Origin: Diplolepis rosae
Taxonomy: Eukaryota; Arthropoda; Insecta; Hymenoptera; Diplolepididae
NCBI GenBank assembly: GCA_030998225.1
Contig: JAPYXD010000738.1
Location: 1,736,001 to 1,800,000, forward strand
DNA: 64,000 bases
Direction of reading: 5' to 3'
The notes below the pieces were generated by a model. That model saw only the letters and a program-made list of their open reading frames with translations, made no database searches and was not told the origin of the DNA. Positions 1-10,899 of this stretch are shown here, piece after piece. Positions within the stretch are counted from its first letter, which is position 1; each line of letters begins with the position of its first letter. Both the position numbers and the translations under genes were made by a program.

Positions 1-1052
1 TTTTTAAAAACTTGTTGCTCTAATTTACATTTTTGAGTAAAAACATCATGATATAGTTTGTTCACTTCATTACGAATGTGTCGTTCAATATATACAAATT
101 TTGAATTGATGTATGTAAATAAATCCATATTTTGGACAAGTGGTTTCTTGTTTAGAAGCGTTGAGGATCCTGGTATGATTTCAAGTATTAATAATTTTAG
201 ATGTTCAGTTCTAATCATTAAAAGATTACAGACTGGATTTTTTGCTTTTTGTGTTAAAACGAAAGTTATGTCTTGAGTTGTAAGTGAATATAATTTGTTT
301 GGGCTTTGTGTTTCATTATCTTGAGTTTTATTTGCGTAACCTTCATATAATATTTCATATTTATTAAAATTGCAAATGTCATCAGGCAGAGGATTCCAAA
401 AAGTTTGTCCTCCTTCCATGTCGACACAATGGGATTCTGAAAGCGAACATGTTATTCCTGATCGTAAGTGTATTTTATCTGTATTTAAATTCACGTTAGC
501 ATAGTATTCTTGAAGTGTGATTTTTAATACGCCTTGAACGATTGCGTTATTCCACGTTCCAAAAGGATCTGAATATTGAGTTCCAGAGCAATCTCCATTC
601 ATAGCCAAAGATCCGGCTAGTAGTACGCTGTGATAAGATGTTCGATTAATTTTTAAATTTGAGATTTGTAGGTTTTGGCCCAAGGATATTGTACCTGATG
701 AGTGTAGTGTATCACATTGTTGGTGCGAAATTTCATGTATATATTCACTTTGTCCATTAGTTACTGCTGAAATATGTGAATGCATTCCACAGTAAGATAT
801 AGTACGTCTAATTTCGATCTTGCATTGTCTTACTTGGGTGAGTGTGAAATCACTTATTTGTAAAAGTTGAATGTAAGTTGTTTCTATGTGTAATTCAGGT
901 TCAGGTATATCACATTCTCCTACCTCAAGAAGAGACAGTGTTGTTAAATTAAGTTGATTGGATCCACAGTCGTATCCGATGATTGCTTCTACAGTTGTTG
1001 TCATTAATATCAGCATGACTAAGGTTGTCAGTTTTTTCTTTCCGGACCCCAT
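1..1052 (-). CDS. G-type envelope glycoprotein, element A, C-terminus off window
   Basis: The frame is open from ATG at 1052 to the window edge, about 350 codons. It starts with a short basic stretch and a hydrophobic signal peptide (TLVMLILMTTTVEA), followed by a Cys-rich ectodomain with the motifs GYDCGS and LLEVGECD and several N-glycosylation sequons. The same motifs occur in the env remnants of B1 and B2 (GFDCGS, LLEVGECD). They resemble the glycoprotein of chuviruses and related negative-strand viruses, which insect LTR elements have captured before; this family assignment is from memory and uncertain. Its role would be membrane fusion and entry of the retroelement particle. A splice acceptor ends 2 nt upstream of the ATG, so it was probably made from a spliced RNA. 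No internal stop was found in the left 360 bp, checked codon by codon. Confidence 0.75.
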   Translation of the reverse strand, partial: MGSGKKKLTTLVMLILMTTTVEAIIGYDCGSNQLNLTTLSLLEVGECDIPEPELHIETTYIQLLQISDFTLTQVRQCKIEIRRTISYCGMHSHISAVTNGQSEYIHEISHQQCDTLHSSGTISLGQNLQISNLKINRTSYHSVLLAGSLAMNGDCSGTQYSDPFGTWNNAIVQGVLKITLQEYYANVNLNTDKIHLRSGITCSLSESHCVDMEGGQTFWNPLPDDICNFNKYEILYEGYANKTQDNETQSPNKLYSLTTQDITFVLTQKAKNPVCNLLMIRTEHLKLLILEIIPGSSTLLNKKPLVQNMDLFTYINSKFVYIERHIRNEVNKLYHDVFTQKCKLEQQVFK

Positions 1053-1054
1053 GT

Positions 1055-1072
1055 CTAGAAAAGGATTTTTCT
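1055..1072 (-). promoter_or_regulatory. 3' splice site for element A env
   Basis: On the minus strand a pyrimidine tract ends in TTTTCTAG, and the env ATG follows 2 nt later. Env genes of errantiviruses are expressed from a spliced RNA, so this is the expected position. The donor was not identified. Confidence 0.6.
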
Positions 1073-1170
1073 AGTTAACAAATTTTTATTCATTTTCAGG
1101 AATAAAATTTATTTGTTCACTGATTTGTTATTCTTATTTGTATTGGGTATAATAAATACTTTTTCAATAC

Positions 1171-1452
1171 TTATTCAATGAGATCCAAAATTTCTGCTAA
1201 TAATCCTTGTCCAGATTGTCGTAAACTTAGTATAAAATTGTGGTATGCAAGTGGACCACGAGTTTTTATTGCGAGTATTATGTCTTCTATAGTTGATGGA
1301 TTTGTTATATCATAAAGCCATAGTGGAATATTATGATCATCTCGGTTGAAGATTTTATTTCTTATTAGGAAAGGCCAAATTGTTACTATATCTATGTTGT
1401 TGACAAGAAGATCGCAATATTTATCTATTCTTTTTCGATGGATGGGATCCAT
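1171..1452 (-). CDS. CARD-only protein encoded by element A
   Basis: A 93-residue open frame lies between integrase and env. Residues 4-90 read as a caspase recruitment domain. It has an N-terminal helix with HRKRIDKYCDLLV, a second helix around the Trp in IWPFLIRNKIF, and the hallmark TRGPLAYHNFILSLRQSGQ followed by LLAEIL, matching the R-G-P-x-A-[FY]...L...GQ signature of CARDs such as those of insect Dronc and vertebrate caspase-9 and Apaf-1. There is no caspase, NACHT or kinase domain. The first ATG is at 1452; the frame is open for 10 more codons upstream, but that stretch contains a splice acceptor. By analogy with host and viral CARD-only proteins it could block or engage apoptosome assembly; this is inference. 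It starts 32 bp past the pol stop. A half copy sits in the same slot in B1. Confidence 0.8.
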   Translation of the reverse strand: MDPIHRKRIDKYCDLLVNNIDIVTIWPFLIRNKIFNRDDHNIPLWLYDITNPSTIEDIILAIKTRGPLAYHNFILSLRQSGQGLLAEILDLIE

Positions 1453-1465
1453 TGAGGAACGATAT

Positions 1466-1482
1466 CTGAAAGTAGTTTCCAA
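1466..1482 (-). promoter_or_regulatory. 3' splice site for the CARD gene
   Basis: On the minus strand ACTACTTTCAG is followed after 13 nt by the CARD ATG. It lies just past the pol stop codon, so splicing from a leader donor would give an mRNA whose first ORF is the CARD protein. Confidence 0.55.
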
Positions 1483-1483
1483 T

Positions 1484-4400
1484 TTAGTCTGCTTTATTTA
1501 ATCGAGCACGTTTTAGTCGATTAATATGTACTACTTTTGGCTTATTTTTAATTTGAATTTTAACATTGCCTTTTCCTAAAACTTCTAAAATTTTATAAGG
1601 ACCAGAATATTGATTTTCGAGTTTTTTAGGTTTTGGACCACTTAGTAAAAATACTTCTTCATCAACGTTGAAATTTTGTGGGCTTATATTTCTATCGTAG
1701 TACTTTTTTGATTTTTCTTTTGCTGCAATAAGATTATCTCTAGCAATTGCTCTTATTTCATGAAGTCGGGTTACTAATTTAATCAAGTAATCATCATATG
1801 TTTCTAGTTTTTCATGTTCTGGAAGGGGTTCGCTTGAAGGTTGTCTGGCTAATTTACCAAAAACTAATTCGTATGGACTGCAACGAGTTCCTTCATGAAT
1901 GCTTGTGTTGTAAGAAAATGTAGCTAGTTCTATCCAGTCATCCCATTCAGAATTTTTACTAACAAATTGTTTTAAATATTCAGCAAGTACATGATGAGAT
2001 CTTTCCAAAGATCCATTTGATTGTGGATGAAAAGCTGTTGTTTTGAATTGACGAATTCTAAATATTTTGGCTAATCTTCGGATAAGATTACTTAAGAAAT
2101 TTTTTCCTTGATCCGTAAGAACTGCTCTAGGTGATCCAAAAATACATATAAATTTCTTTACAAGAGCATCTGCTATAGTACTTGCGAGAGAATTAGGAAG
2201 TGGTATTGCTAAAGAGTACTTAGTGAAGTTATCTTGAATTGTTAATATATACTCATTTAATTTTTGTGTCACAGGCAATGGACCTACAATGTCCATAGAA
2301 ACTTTTTCGAAGGCAGTTCCAGGAGTATCAGTTATTATCATAGCTTCTTTTGTTTTTACGCGTACAAGTTTCTTTAATTGACATTTTAAACAAGTTTGAA
2401 TATATTTTTGAATATCTAGTTTCATATTCTGCCAATAATAATTTTGACGTATTCTATTGAAAGTTTTAGTAACTCCTTTATGTCCACCTAAGGCCGATGA
2501 GTGAGCTTCTTCGATTAATTGAGATTGTTGTTCTTTAGTTGCATATTGTGTGATTCCATTACATATTATGATTTTTATTGGTGAGTCAGAAAAAGCTAAT
2601 TTTATGGTACTTAAAATTTCTTCCCATAAAATATTATTAATTTCAGGTGTTTTTGCTATACTAATTGTGCGTAATTTAAGGCTTTTTGCTTTTGAATGGA
2701 GTGAATAAATTGATAATTTGATATTCTTTAATGTATCACTTAAATATTCTTTTAATTCAGATTCTATTCGTAATGCTAACTGGTACTGTAATCCTCTACG
2801 AAATTCTTGTGCATGACCTACGCAAAGGTTTTTAAATTGGGGTAACTCGTTACGTTTTAGTAAAATTTTAGAACCATTATCTCGTGGTTCGTTTTTGGTT
2901 GAAATAAAATAAGCATAATTGTCCTTACGCATTGTAAGTTGATCTCGACATTCGATTATATTGCGGTTTGTCGTTAATTTTATGGCCGGCAGGTCTTTTT
3001 CAGCGGGGGGTGGTTCTGGTGGAGGTCGATTTTCTAAGTCTTCAGATGCTATATTTTCGTTTTGTGAATATAAATCATCATTAAAGTTTTCGTGAATTCT
3101 TTCTTCAGTATTTTATAAATGTTGATTCTTATATTGTAGAGAATTGTCTTCTGTTAAAATATCGGATTCATCAGAAAAAGAATCTAAATCTGTGTTTTCT
3201 TTGATCAAAGGATCTTTATTAAATTCATAATCTGAATCAATTGCATTTACATCTTGTTCAAGATTATCATTATCTTTTCCTTTCTGTTTCCTTTTCTGAG
3301 GTTTGTTCTTATTTTTTATTACAATTTTTGGTGTATCCTTTCTTGGTCTGCCTCTTTTTCTTCCAGATATAGGCACTGATATAGTTTTATTTTTGATAAT
3401 TTTTCGTTTTTCTTTTCTATCAGGAGGTTCGTCGTCGCTATCTTCGTCTTTTTCTTCATTTGAGTCTGAAAAATCTTTATATGATGGCTGGTTATATATT
3501 TTGACATTTTGTTTCCTTGCTTGATTTCGAGTCAATATTGTATTTATTTTTGACTCGAGTTTTGCATATTGTCTTTGCTTCAATTTTGATAATATATATG
3601 TGATTACCAAATTTTCGGTTTCGTCATCAGAACTTGAATTTTGATTGGAGGATTGATTTTCCTCGAATTTTGAAGAATTTGTGGCTACCGGAGGTTCGGG
3701 CTCGCCATCAGAATCGTTAATATATGTTTGTATTGAATAGAAAGGATTTGTATGTTTCGTAGAATTTGTAGATTTTTTAGATTTTGTTTTCGTCTTATAA
3801 TTTTCTTCTTTATTATTTTCTTTGATGAAATATTTTGAATCATTATTGTTTTTAGATTCAAATGTATTTGTTTTATTTTCAGTTTCTTTAATATTTTCGA
3901 CAGGATTTCGAGATAATGCATCAGCATTAACATTCGTTTTTCCTGCTTTATATACAACATCGAAATCATATTCGGCTAATTTAAATCTCCATCTCGTTAC
4001 TCGAGAACAGGGGTCTTTAGAATTCTGGAACCATACTAATGGTTTATGGTCGGTTACTAGAGTGAAACGTCTGCCGTAAAGGTAAGGTCGAAAGTGCTGA
4101 ACTGAGTATACTATTGCTAGTGCCTCCTTCTCATAAGTGTCAAATTTTCTTTCACTATCGTTAAGTGTACGAGAAGTATAGGCTATCGGTTTATCTTGTC
4201 CTATTTTTCCTTGAGAAAGTATACCTCCTATCGCATATCCGGATGCGTCTGTAGTTAATATAAAGGGTTTGGAAAAATCGGGTCGCTGCAGTAAAGGTTC
4301 TTCGCATAATATTTGTTTTAATATATCAAAAGCTACTTGTTGTTTTTCAGTCCAAACAAAAGGTGTATCCTTTTTTAAAAGTTGTGTCAAGGGACTCGCA

Positions 4401-4610
4401 ATTTTAGAGAAATTTTCAATAAATCTTCTGTAATAACCGGCTAAACCTAAAAATTGTTTAATATTCTTCTCATTTTTTGGTCTTGGAAATTCTTGTACAG
4501 ATTTTATTTTTTTAGGGTCGGGTCTAACTCCGTTTTTGTCTATAATGTGTCCTAAATAAGCTACCTCAGGTCTGAGAAATTCACATTTATCAGGTTGTAA
4601 ATGTAAGTTA
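1484..4610 (-). pseudogene. pol: Element A pol, second part: RT end, RNase H, AT-hook linker, macro-like domain, integrase
   Basis: One reading frame with a single in-frame TAA at 3113-3115; it joins the first pol part through a frameshift near 4607. Order: end of RT and the YLGHIID connection, RNase H (TTDASGYAIGG, YEKEALAIV, VTDHKPLVW, NADALSRNP), a long acidic/basic linker with the AT-hook GRKRGRPRK, the motif DNYAYFIS with a degenerate macro-like domain ending IIICNG, and the integrase zinc finger (H-x4-H...CLKCQ). The integrase core has Asp in SMDIVGPLP, Asp in LTDQGKNF and Glu in GSLERSHH, then a GPY/F module (YSGPYKILEVLG). Integrase is open to its stop at 1484. It would have processed and inserted the cDNA; the AT-hook may tether the complex to AT-rich DNA (inference). 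Confidence 0.9.
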
Positions 4611-6150
4611 ATTTTCTAAGTCGATTCATAAGTTCATCGAATTTTGCTTCATGTTCTTCTAATGTATCTGCATATAGAGCAATATCATCTAAATAAACAA
4701 AAAGTTCTGTTCCTTGTAATCCCGTTAATACTATATCCATAAGTCTTTGGAATGTCGCTGGCGCATTTTTTAATCCAAAGGGCATTCTATCAAATTCGTA
4801 GTGTCCAAATGGAGTTGAAAAAGCTGTTTTATGTGAATCTTTAGGATCCATGGGGATATGATGGAATCCAGTGGCTAAATCAAAGACTGAAAAATATCGT
4901 GCGTTTCCTAATTGATCTAAAATGTCTATTATGTTTGGTAATGGATAGGAGTCTCCGACCGTTTTGTCATTTAATTTCCTGAAATCTAAAACCATCCTCC
5001 ACTTTCTTTGACCATGTGAATCTAGTTTTTTAGGTACAATAAATACTGGTGTATTATATGGTGATTGAGAAGGCTTAATTATTTTATTTTTTAAAATTTC
5101 ATTAACTTGTTTAGTGATTTCTTCTTTGTGTGCTGGTGGAAATCTATATTGTTTTGAGAAAATTGGTCGTTCGTCTACTGTAGGAATTGAATGCATAGCA
5201 GCATCAGTTGGTTCTAAAGGTTCGTCTGGTATTTGGAATCTATCTGAATGTTTAACAATTAATTTTGTTACATGATCGAACTCTTCTTGATTCAAGTGAT
5301 CTAAACGAAGTAATTCTTTGATTATTTTAATTTTATTTTCTCCTGTGATTTTATAAAATTGAGACATTATTTGTTCTGTGTCACTAGAATTTATAAATTT
5401 GTCTATTAATTCTTCAGGGGATTTGTTATGATTCTTGTTCGTAAAAGTGTTAATTTGATTTGTAGTTGATTTAACTAAAGTACTACTCATTGTGATTTCT
5501 TCAAAATCTTCTAGCATAACTATAGGAGTTTCTATTTCTATAGGTATAGAAAGTATGTTTGCTACTTTTATATAGGCTTTTCCACCATGATTTTTGACAA
5601 TAGCATTTCCTGCATATATTCCTTTTTTCAAATTAAGTAAAGGTATAAATCCTTCTTTTTGATTTGTATTTGAAATTCGGATACAAAGAGTTGAAATTGA
5701 TCTTGCTGGCAAAATTATGGTCTCCGGATTTCGAAATGGATATTTATTATTTTGTATTTCTAAACATTTTGATATATAATTTATATTGACGTCATTGTCA
5801 GTGAAAAATTCGGATCCTAGTACCCCATCTTCTTCTACTGTTACACTATTTGGAATTAAGTTAAAAATTGTGGGATATCCAAAAATATTGAGAGTTATCT
5901 GACCCAATGTATAAACTGGTACACTATTTACACCTGTAAGGCGTAAAATTTCATCTTGATTTATTTCCACGTTGTGATCAATTATAATTAGTTTTATTAA
6001 ATTTCGTCCTGCTCCTGTGTCTATCATCATACGTGCTGGGTTTTTTAGACCATCAGCAGATACCATAATAGAAGGAATTGGGTTGTCTGAGTGTACATTT
6101 ATTTTTGTATTTATAATATTCTGATTTGAAGTGGGTGCTGTAAAATGTTT
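4561..6150 (-). pseudogene. pol: Element A pol, first part: aspartic protease and reverse transcriptase
   Basis: The frame is -1 relative to gag and overlaps its 3' end, the usual Ty3/gypsy gag-pol arrangement. The protease active site is MMIDTGAGRN. RT blocks follow: WRMVLDFRKLN, YPLPNIIDIL, FDLATGFHHIPM, TAFSTPFGHYEF, MPFGLKNAPATFQRLM and the catalytic FVYLDDIALYA. A one-base deletion near 4607, judged against the B2 copy (same motif intact there), puts the rest of RT in the next frame, so the frame here ends at 4561 with an aberrant tail. The region between the gag stop and the DTG motif is short and poorly conserved. Confidence 0.9.
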
Positions 6151-7925
6151 TAAATAGCCTCCCTCATTGCATCCTGATCGGGGAGGGGTCTGGAGTTTCC
6201 CTGGTTCTGTTTCTGAGCTCTGTTAGGTTGTTGTTGCTTTTTAAGCGATTCGTTGTATGCTCGACGCCGACATTCGTCAATTGTATGACCTATTTTTTTA
6301 CAGTAATTACAATTTTTATTATTATTTATTTTTGGATAATTCGCTGAATCATTTTGAAATTCTCTATTTCTATTAAAATTGCTAGTTGTTTGCTGTTGCC
6401 ATGAACTTGGGTTTGGTGCAGATGATTGAGGTCGCCATTGACCTGGATTCTCCTGACGGGGGGTCCATTGACTCACGTTCGGTTGTGGACCTCTGTTAAA
6501 AGGTTGCCGTTGGTTATTTCTGTTGTAAAAATTTTCATTATATGGAGGATTTCTTATAGGCTGCAATTTTCTTCCATAATTGTTTGAATATCCTGGTCTG
6601 TTTGAGGTTATTTGGTTCCATTGTCTACAGGTGGGAGCTGTATGTCCTCTTTTTCCACAAATTTGACAAAAAATTTCTTCCTGAGTTATATTTATCCTAT
6701 TTCTGTCTCGTTTTTCTGATGGTCCTATTAAATTATCTTCTTTTTGCCTATATGGTGTACGTGCGGATCGTAGTGCTGCTGTTGCTGAGATTTTTCTTTC
6801 TATTTCTAGAGCGTTGTTTACCGTATCTTTAAAATTATGTACACCTTGTAATCTGGATTCAATTTCGGTTTTTAATCCTCGTAAAAAGCAATCCCGAATG
6901 TCGCTGTCAAGGGCTGCTTGAAAGTTTGCGTCTATTCTATCATTATTATTTGCTTTATGGGCATCTAATATTTTTTCTCCGAGTTCCCTAACACGAGTTG
7001 CGTAGAAAATTACTTTCTCACTATCCCATTGATAAATGTTACCTAATTCACCTTGTAATTGATATACTGATTTATTTAAGGAATAAACGCGTTTAAGACT
7101 ATCTATAATATCTTCTACACTTCTGTATTGTTCTCCACTGACACATTTTCTTGTTTCTCCTTTGACCTTTGTTTTGATTAATTTAGTTAAGTTTGATTCT
7201 GTCCCTGCAGGAAGCATATCTTTTGCTTCTCTACATCCTTATATAAATTGTTCCAGAGATATATTATCTCCTGTAAATGTTATTACAACTTCTAATGCAT
7301 CTCGTAATGATACTACTTGATTATGAGCAACAGTTATAATTTGTGGGTTATTGGTAGTCATTTTATTTGAAATAGGTAAATATTCTTCTTTATATTGTTT
7401 AATTAGAGGTTCTAATAATTGTGGATCGTTAGAAATTGATTTTTTGGGATCTTCTGCTAATTTTTCTGGAAATTTGTAATTTAATTCACGGTCTGAGTCT
7501 TCTGAGGATTCAGATAAATGTAATTGTTCTTTATAATTTGAAGTATTTGTTGGGATCAAAGTGCGGTCAAATTTGTCGACTATAGTAGAATTTTCGGTTA
7601 AATTTGATGTATCAAAAATACTTTTATCGAATAATATTGAATCTGTTAAAGCTGATCGGTCTTTTGGAGGTATACTAGAACTAATTATAATACTAGTATC
7701 TTGATTAGTATTTCCTGATAACTCTAATTTTTGGGACGTAGAGGCACTAGTATTTGAAGGAGTATTGGGAGTTTTCAAATCTTGGTTTTCAGCTGCTTTT
7801 TTCTTAATTTCAAAAGCTTTTTTCCTATTGTCTTCTATAATTTCAGCAAGTTTTGGATTGTTTTTAGCCTGACTACGAGTAATACTTTTTGTTATTAAAT
7901 TATCTTTCTTATTTTCCACAGACAT
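6150..7925 (-). pseudogene. gag: Element A gag, one in-frame stop
   Basis: ATG at 7925 begins a frame of about 590 codons ending at 6150. The N-terminus carries ITRSQAK, shared with B1 gag, then a charged Ser/Thr/Pro-rich stretch. The capsid-like core contains SVYQLQGELGNIYQW and RDCFLRGLK. The C-terminus is Gln/Asn/Pro-rich with two CCHC zinc knuckles, CQICGKRGHTAPTC and CNYCKKIGHTIDEC, for RNA binding. A TAA at 7239-7241 interrupts the frame exactly where B2 has a Glu codon. It would have formed the particle shell. Confidence 0.88.
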
Positions 7926-8727
7926 TTGGATTCAAGATCATGACGATGAAAAATATAAATTTTTGAATTTAATCGATTTAGGTTTAACGATTTTTCATTT
8001 AAAAAACAAATTCTTAGATAAAAAGTATATAATTTTTTTGTATATTTGACGAATTTTAATTCAATAATTTAATGAAGAAGAATAAACATTTAAAGAAGAA
8101 ACAACAGAAATTTAATTTTTATGAATTTTATGAAATTTGTGTAAAATTGTATAAAAATTTATGATATATGTATCCAGGGCATCAAATTTGTGCAAAAGAA
8201 TGTTTTAACCTGCCTTAAACAATCCAAATCTTATATTCTATACGGTGAGAAATTGTTTATATTTTATTATTATTATATTTTATATCATAATAAAAATATT
8301 TAAGCTGCGCAATATTTTGAAATTATAAAATAGGAAAAATTTTTTTAAAAATTTTTCGAAATGAAGAAAAATCAATTAAAATATAATTTTAGGCATAGTT
8401 TAAATAAAACAGAATAGCTTACAATTCTCAAATGCGGAAGAAAAATATTTCTCAATTATTTTTATGTATAATTTATTTATTTAAAGTTGTAAAATAAAAT
8501 ATATTTGATTTTCTTGTATTCAATTTTTTAAGAAAATTAAAACTGCTACCAACTTGTCGACTTGTTCAATGGTTATTGAGAAAAAATAATTCTAATTATC
8601 AGAAAAATTTAACTCAAACTGAAATTATTTTAAAGAAATTTCAGGAGATTTTTGTAAAAAAATATGAAAACTATTCAAAAAAAAAAAAAAAATTTGCATA
8701 AAATTCATAAGGCTTGATGTTTGCCAA
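7926..8727 (-). other. Element A 5' untranslated leader
   Basis: About 800 bp between gag and the primer site, very AT-rich, with a 14-base A run at 8677-8690. No ORF or known RNA element is apparent. The splice donor for the env and CARD RNAs could lie here. Confidence 0.6.
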
Positions 8728-8741
8728 CGGCCGATGCACCA
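8728..8741 (-). promoter_or_regulatory. Primer-binding site for tRNA-Gly
   Basis: On the minus strand TGGTGCATCGGCCG is complementary to the 3' end of insect tRNA-Gly(GCC), which ends GGCCGATGCA plus CCA. The match breaks after 14 nt. It lies 13 nt inside the LTR end, the same spacing as in element B1 (14 nt). Confidence 0.75.
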
Positions 8742-8754
8742 GAATAATTAGCTC

Positions 8755-9761
8755 TGTGACGTCCTAAGTTTTAAATTAATATAAATATTTCCTTCCTAAA
8801 GTCTGGAGCCAATTACCCTAACTATGTTCCTCTTTTTATTGTTAAAATTAACAATTAACCGGGTAGAGGACAAGCCAAATGAATCAAATTACAAACTTTG
8901 TTAATAATAATTTATTATAAAAATACAAATTTTATTTTAACCCAAGCGACTTTTTAGTTGTTGGTTGCAGGCTGTTTTTCTTTGGTTGGTCGAGTCTGAT
9001 TGGTCCAACCCTAAAGAAAAACACACCGTGAGTCTAAAGGGCTCAAAAGAAAAGAGAACTTTAATAAAAACAAGTTATTTGACTTACCGGTTGTTATTGA
9101 TGAGGTGGCCTCTTGAAAGCGATAATCCTTTAAGCTCTGTGTATCCTCTGCTAATCGGGTACCTCCCCTAATTATCTTTGTTCACCAACAGTGGCAGGTC
9201 AATCCTTAGTTTAACAGGTATCCTTATTTTGATGCCTCGATTACAATGACACTAAATCCAGTTTTATTGAAACTCACTCCGTTCTTATTATATTGGTTTT
9301 CCCGAACACGTGGAAATTACGGCCACTTAGATTTATTGCGGTACGGCGACGAAAACCGGTTCTAGCGATGCTGCTTGATTGTACGCTCCCTTAGACTCGC
9401 TTCGACTCAGACTCCGACGCGCTTAGACTTGTTTAGACTCAGACTGATCTTTAGGCCTTGCAGCCTGGCTTATATTGTCGTCTGTAGTCTCAACTCGTAG
9501 GTAGAAAGTATGGGAATTTGAGTTCCATGGTTTCAATAGCTTTTTCGAAGTCCATTAGAATCTTAGGTGGCAGTGTGGTGAGTTGAGACTTCGGGCCAGT
9601 TTGCTGGTGTGCTGCGTTGGTGAGCTTAGGGACTCACACCGATTTTCCAAGTCCGTGTGGGTCATGCTTTCATGGTGTGGGTGTACTCACATCTTCTCAA
9701 GGGCTGTGTAAACCCGTATCATCAGGTTTTTAGGTAAATTTAGTCGCAAGGGTCAATGACA
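8755..9761 (-). repeat. 5' LTR of element A
   Basis: About 1007 bp with inverted ends: on the minus strand it starts TGTCATTGACCC and ends GGACGTCACA. It contains a TATA/initiator pair and short degenerate direct repeats based on GACTCAGACT near 9395-9447. The outer flank begins at 9762; the partner target-site copy is outside the window. Confidence 0.75.
9442..9474 (-). promoter_or_regulatory. Element A LTR core promoter
   Basis: On the minus strand ATATAAG (9469-9475) is followed by the arthropod initiator TCAGTC (9442-9447), with the initiator A 29 nt past the first T of TATAAG. This fixes a likely transcription start near 9445. Confidence 0.65.
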
Positions 9762-10504
9762 TTGTTTGTATACATAGGTAGGTAATACAGTAATTATAAT
9801 ACAATTGTTGTACATAAATGGTTATTGTTATTTGTTTTAATTCTATTAATCTTTATATTTAAACATTGTTTTTGTTTATAAAATAACATTAATAATAATA
9901 ATAGTGATTTGAATAGTTCTTAAAAGAACGTATTTTATAATTAATTGCTAATTGTTGATTAACATCAAATAAGAATATTAACAATAATGATAATTATTAT
10001 AAACATTATTATTAGAACATTTGAATTATTATAATATTTGTTGCAAATCTTAATAACAATATGAAATAATTATAATGAAGGTGATTGATAATTATTGCAA
10101 ATCAAGAAATTGAAGTAACATTGTTATTATTTCATATTTGTTGCATTTTGACAATTAATGTTAATAAAAATATTAAATATTAATAATAATAGAGATTAAT
10201 AATAATTTTAAATATAAAGGTTGAAGTAATATTGTTGTTATATAACATTTGTTGCATTTCGATAATTGTTATTTTTAACAATAGTAATAATAATAGTTAA
10301 TAATAATAAAAGGTAATATTTGTTTTAATTAGTATTTTATCAATAAAATCAATTGTTTATTGATATTTTAGTTAATAGTAATAGTGAAATTATTTATAAA
10401 AACAGTTACATGTATCTAGCAACAATATTTATAGCAACAATAAAACGTGTTATATGATATAATAGCATAATAATTTTATATGATTATAATATATAATATA
10501 ACTG
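9762..10504. other. AT-rich intergenic DNA with degenerate repeats
   Basis: Very AT-rich and rich in AAT/ATT triplets, without a credible ORF. Around 10100-10165 and 10222-10285 two diverged copies share GAAGTAA-ATTGTTRTTAT and ATTTGTTGCATTT, a weak tandem pattern. No gene is seen. Confidence 0.5.
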
Positions 10505-10860
10505 TCATGGATACGTGACAGCAGTATCGGTCTAAAGGAACACATTCTCATCGCAATACACGCGCTTCGCGCTCGATTTTTTGAAATTAAATCGAAAATT
10601 ATACGTTTTATCAGAAACTCTGACAAACAAAATCTGTAGTCCTTATTAAAGCAAACAATTTTGCATACTTACGTTTTTTCGTATTTCACATATTCTAGAA
10701 AATATACATTTATTTTCCATATAAAATATAACTATTATTAGAATTAAAAGAGCTTTTGAAACTTGTTCACATATTTAGTTTTATACAGAAAGTTGAATCT
10801 ATTCATAGACTTTTTATTTTCCAAATAATTAATATTTAGAAATATTAACTCAATCTTACC
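10505..10860. repeat. Dispersed non-coding repeat, also at 42200-42800
   Basis: The stretch CTTACGTTTTTTCGTATTTC with flanking AAATCTGTAGTCC and ACAAAC-like sequence recurs at about 42590-42620. No ORF. It is likely part of an unclassified non-autonomous repeat. Confidence 0.45.
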
Positions 10861-10899
10861 TGCAATCTTCAAAATCCGGGCAGGGTAGTACATGCTTGA

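Larger units (their letters stand above)
1..9761 (-). mobile_element. Element A: Ty3/gypsy errantivirus-like provirus, 3' end beyond the window
   Basis: Read right to left on the minus strand, the order is 5' LTR (8755-9761), tRNA-Gly primer site (8728-8741), gag, protease, reverse transcriptase, RNase H, AT-hook linker, macro-like domain, integrase, a CARD gene and an envelope glycoprotein that runs off position 1. This order, the GPY/F module and the overlapping gag-pol frames are those of Ty3/gypsy elements with an envelope. Gag has one in-frame stop and pol has one frameshift and one stop. The CARD and envelope frames are open. The 3' LTR is not visible, so age cannot be judged from LTR divergence. 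Confidence 0.9.

Noticed and set aside
1453..1482. Ten extra N-terminal residues of the CARD protein
   Set aside because: This extension has no ATG (it would start at TTG) and contains the splice acceptor.
3303..4079. Overlapping ORFs on both strands in the pol linker and RNase H of A
   Set aside because: Shadow frames; the pol frame carries all recognisable motifs.
8965..9171. 68-codon plus-strand ORF
   Set aside because: It falls inside the 5' LTR of element A and has no domain.
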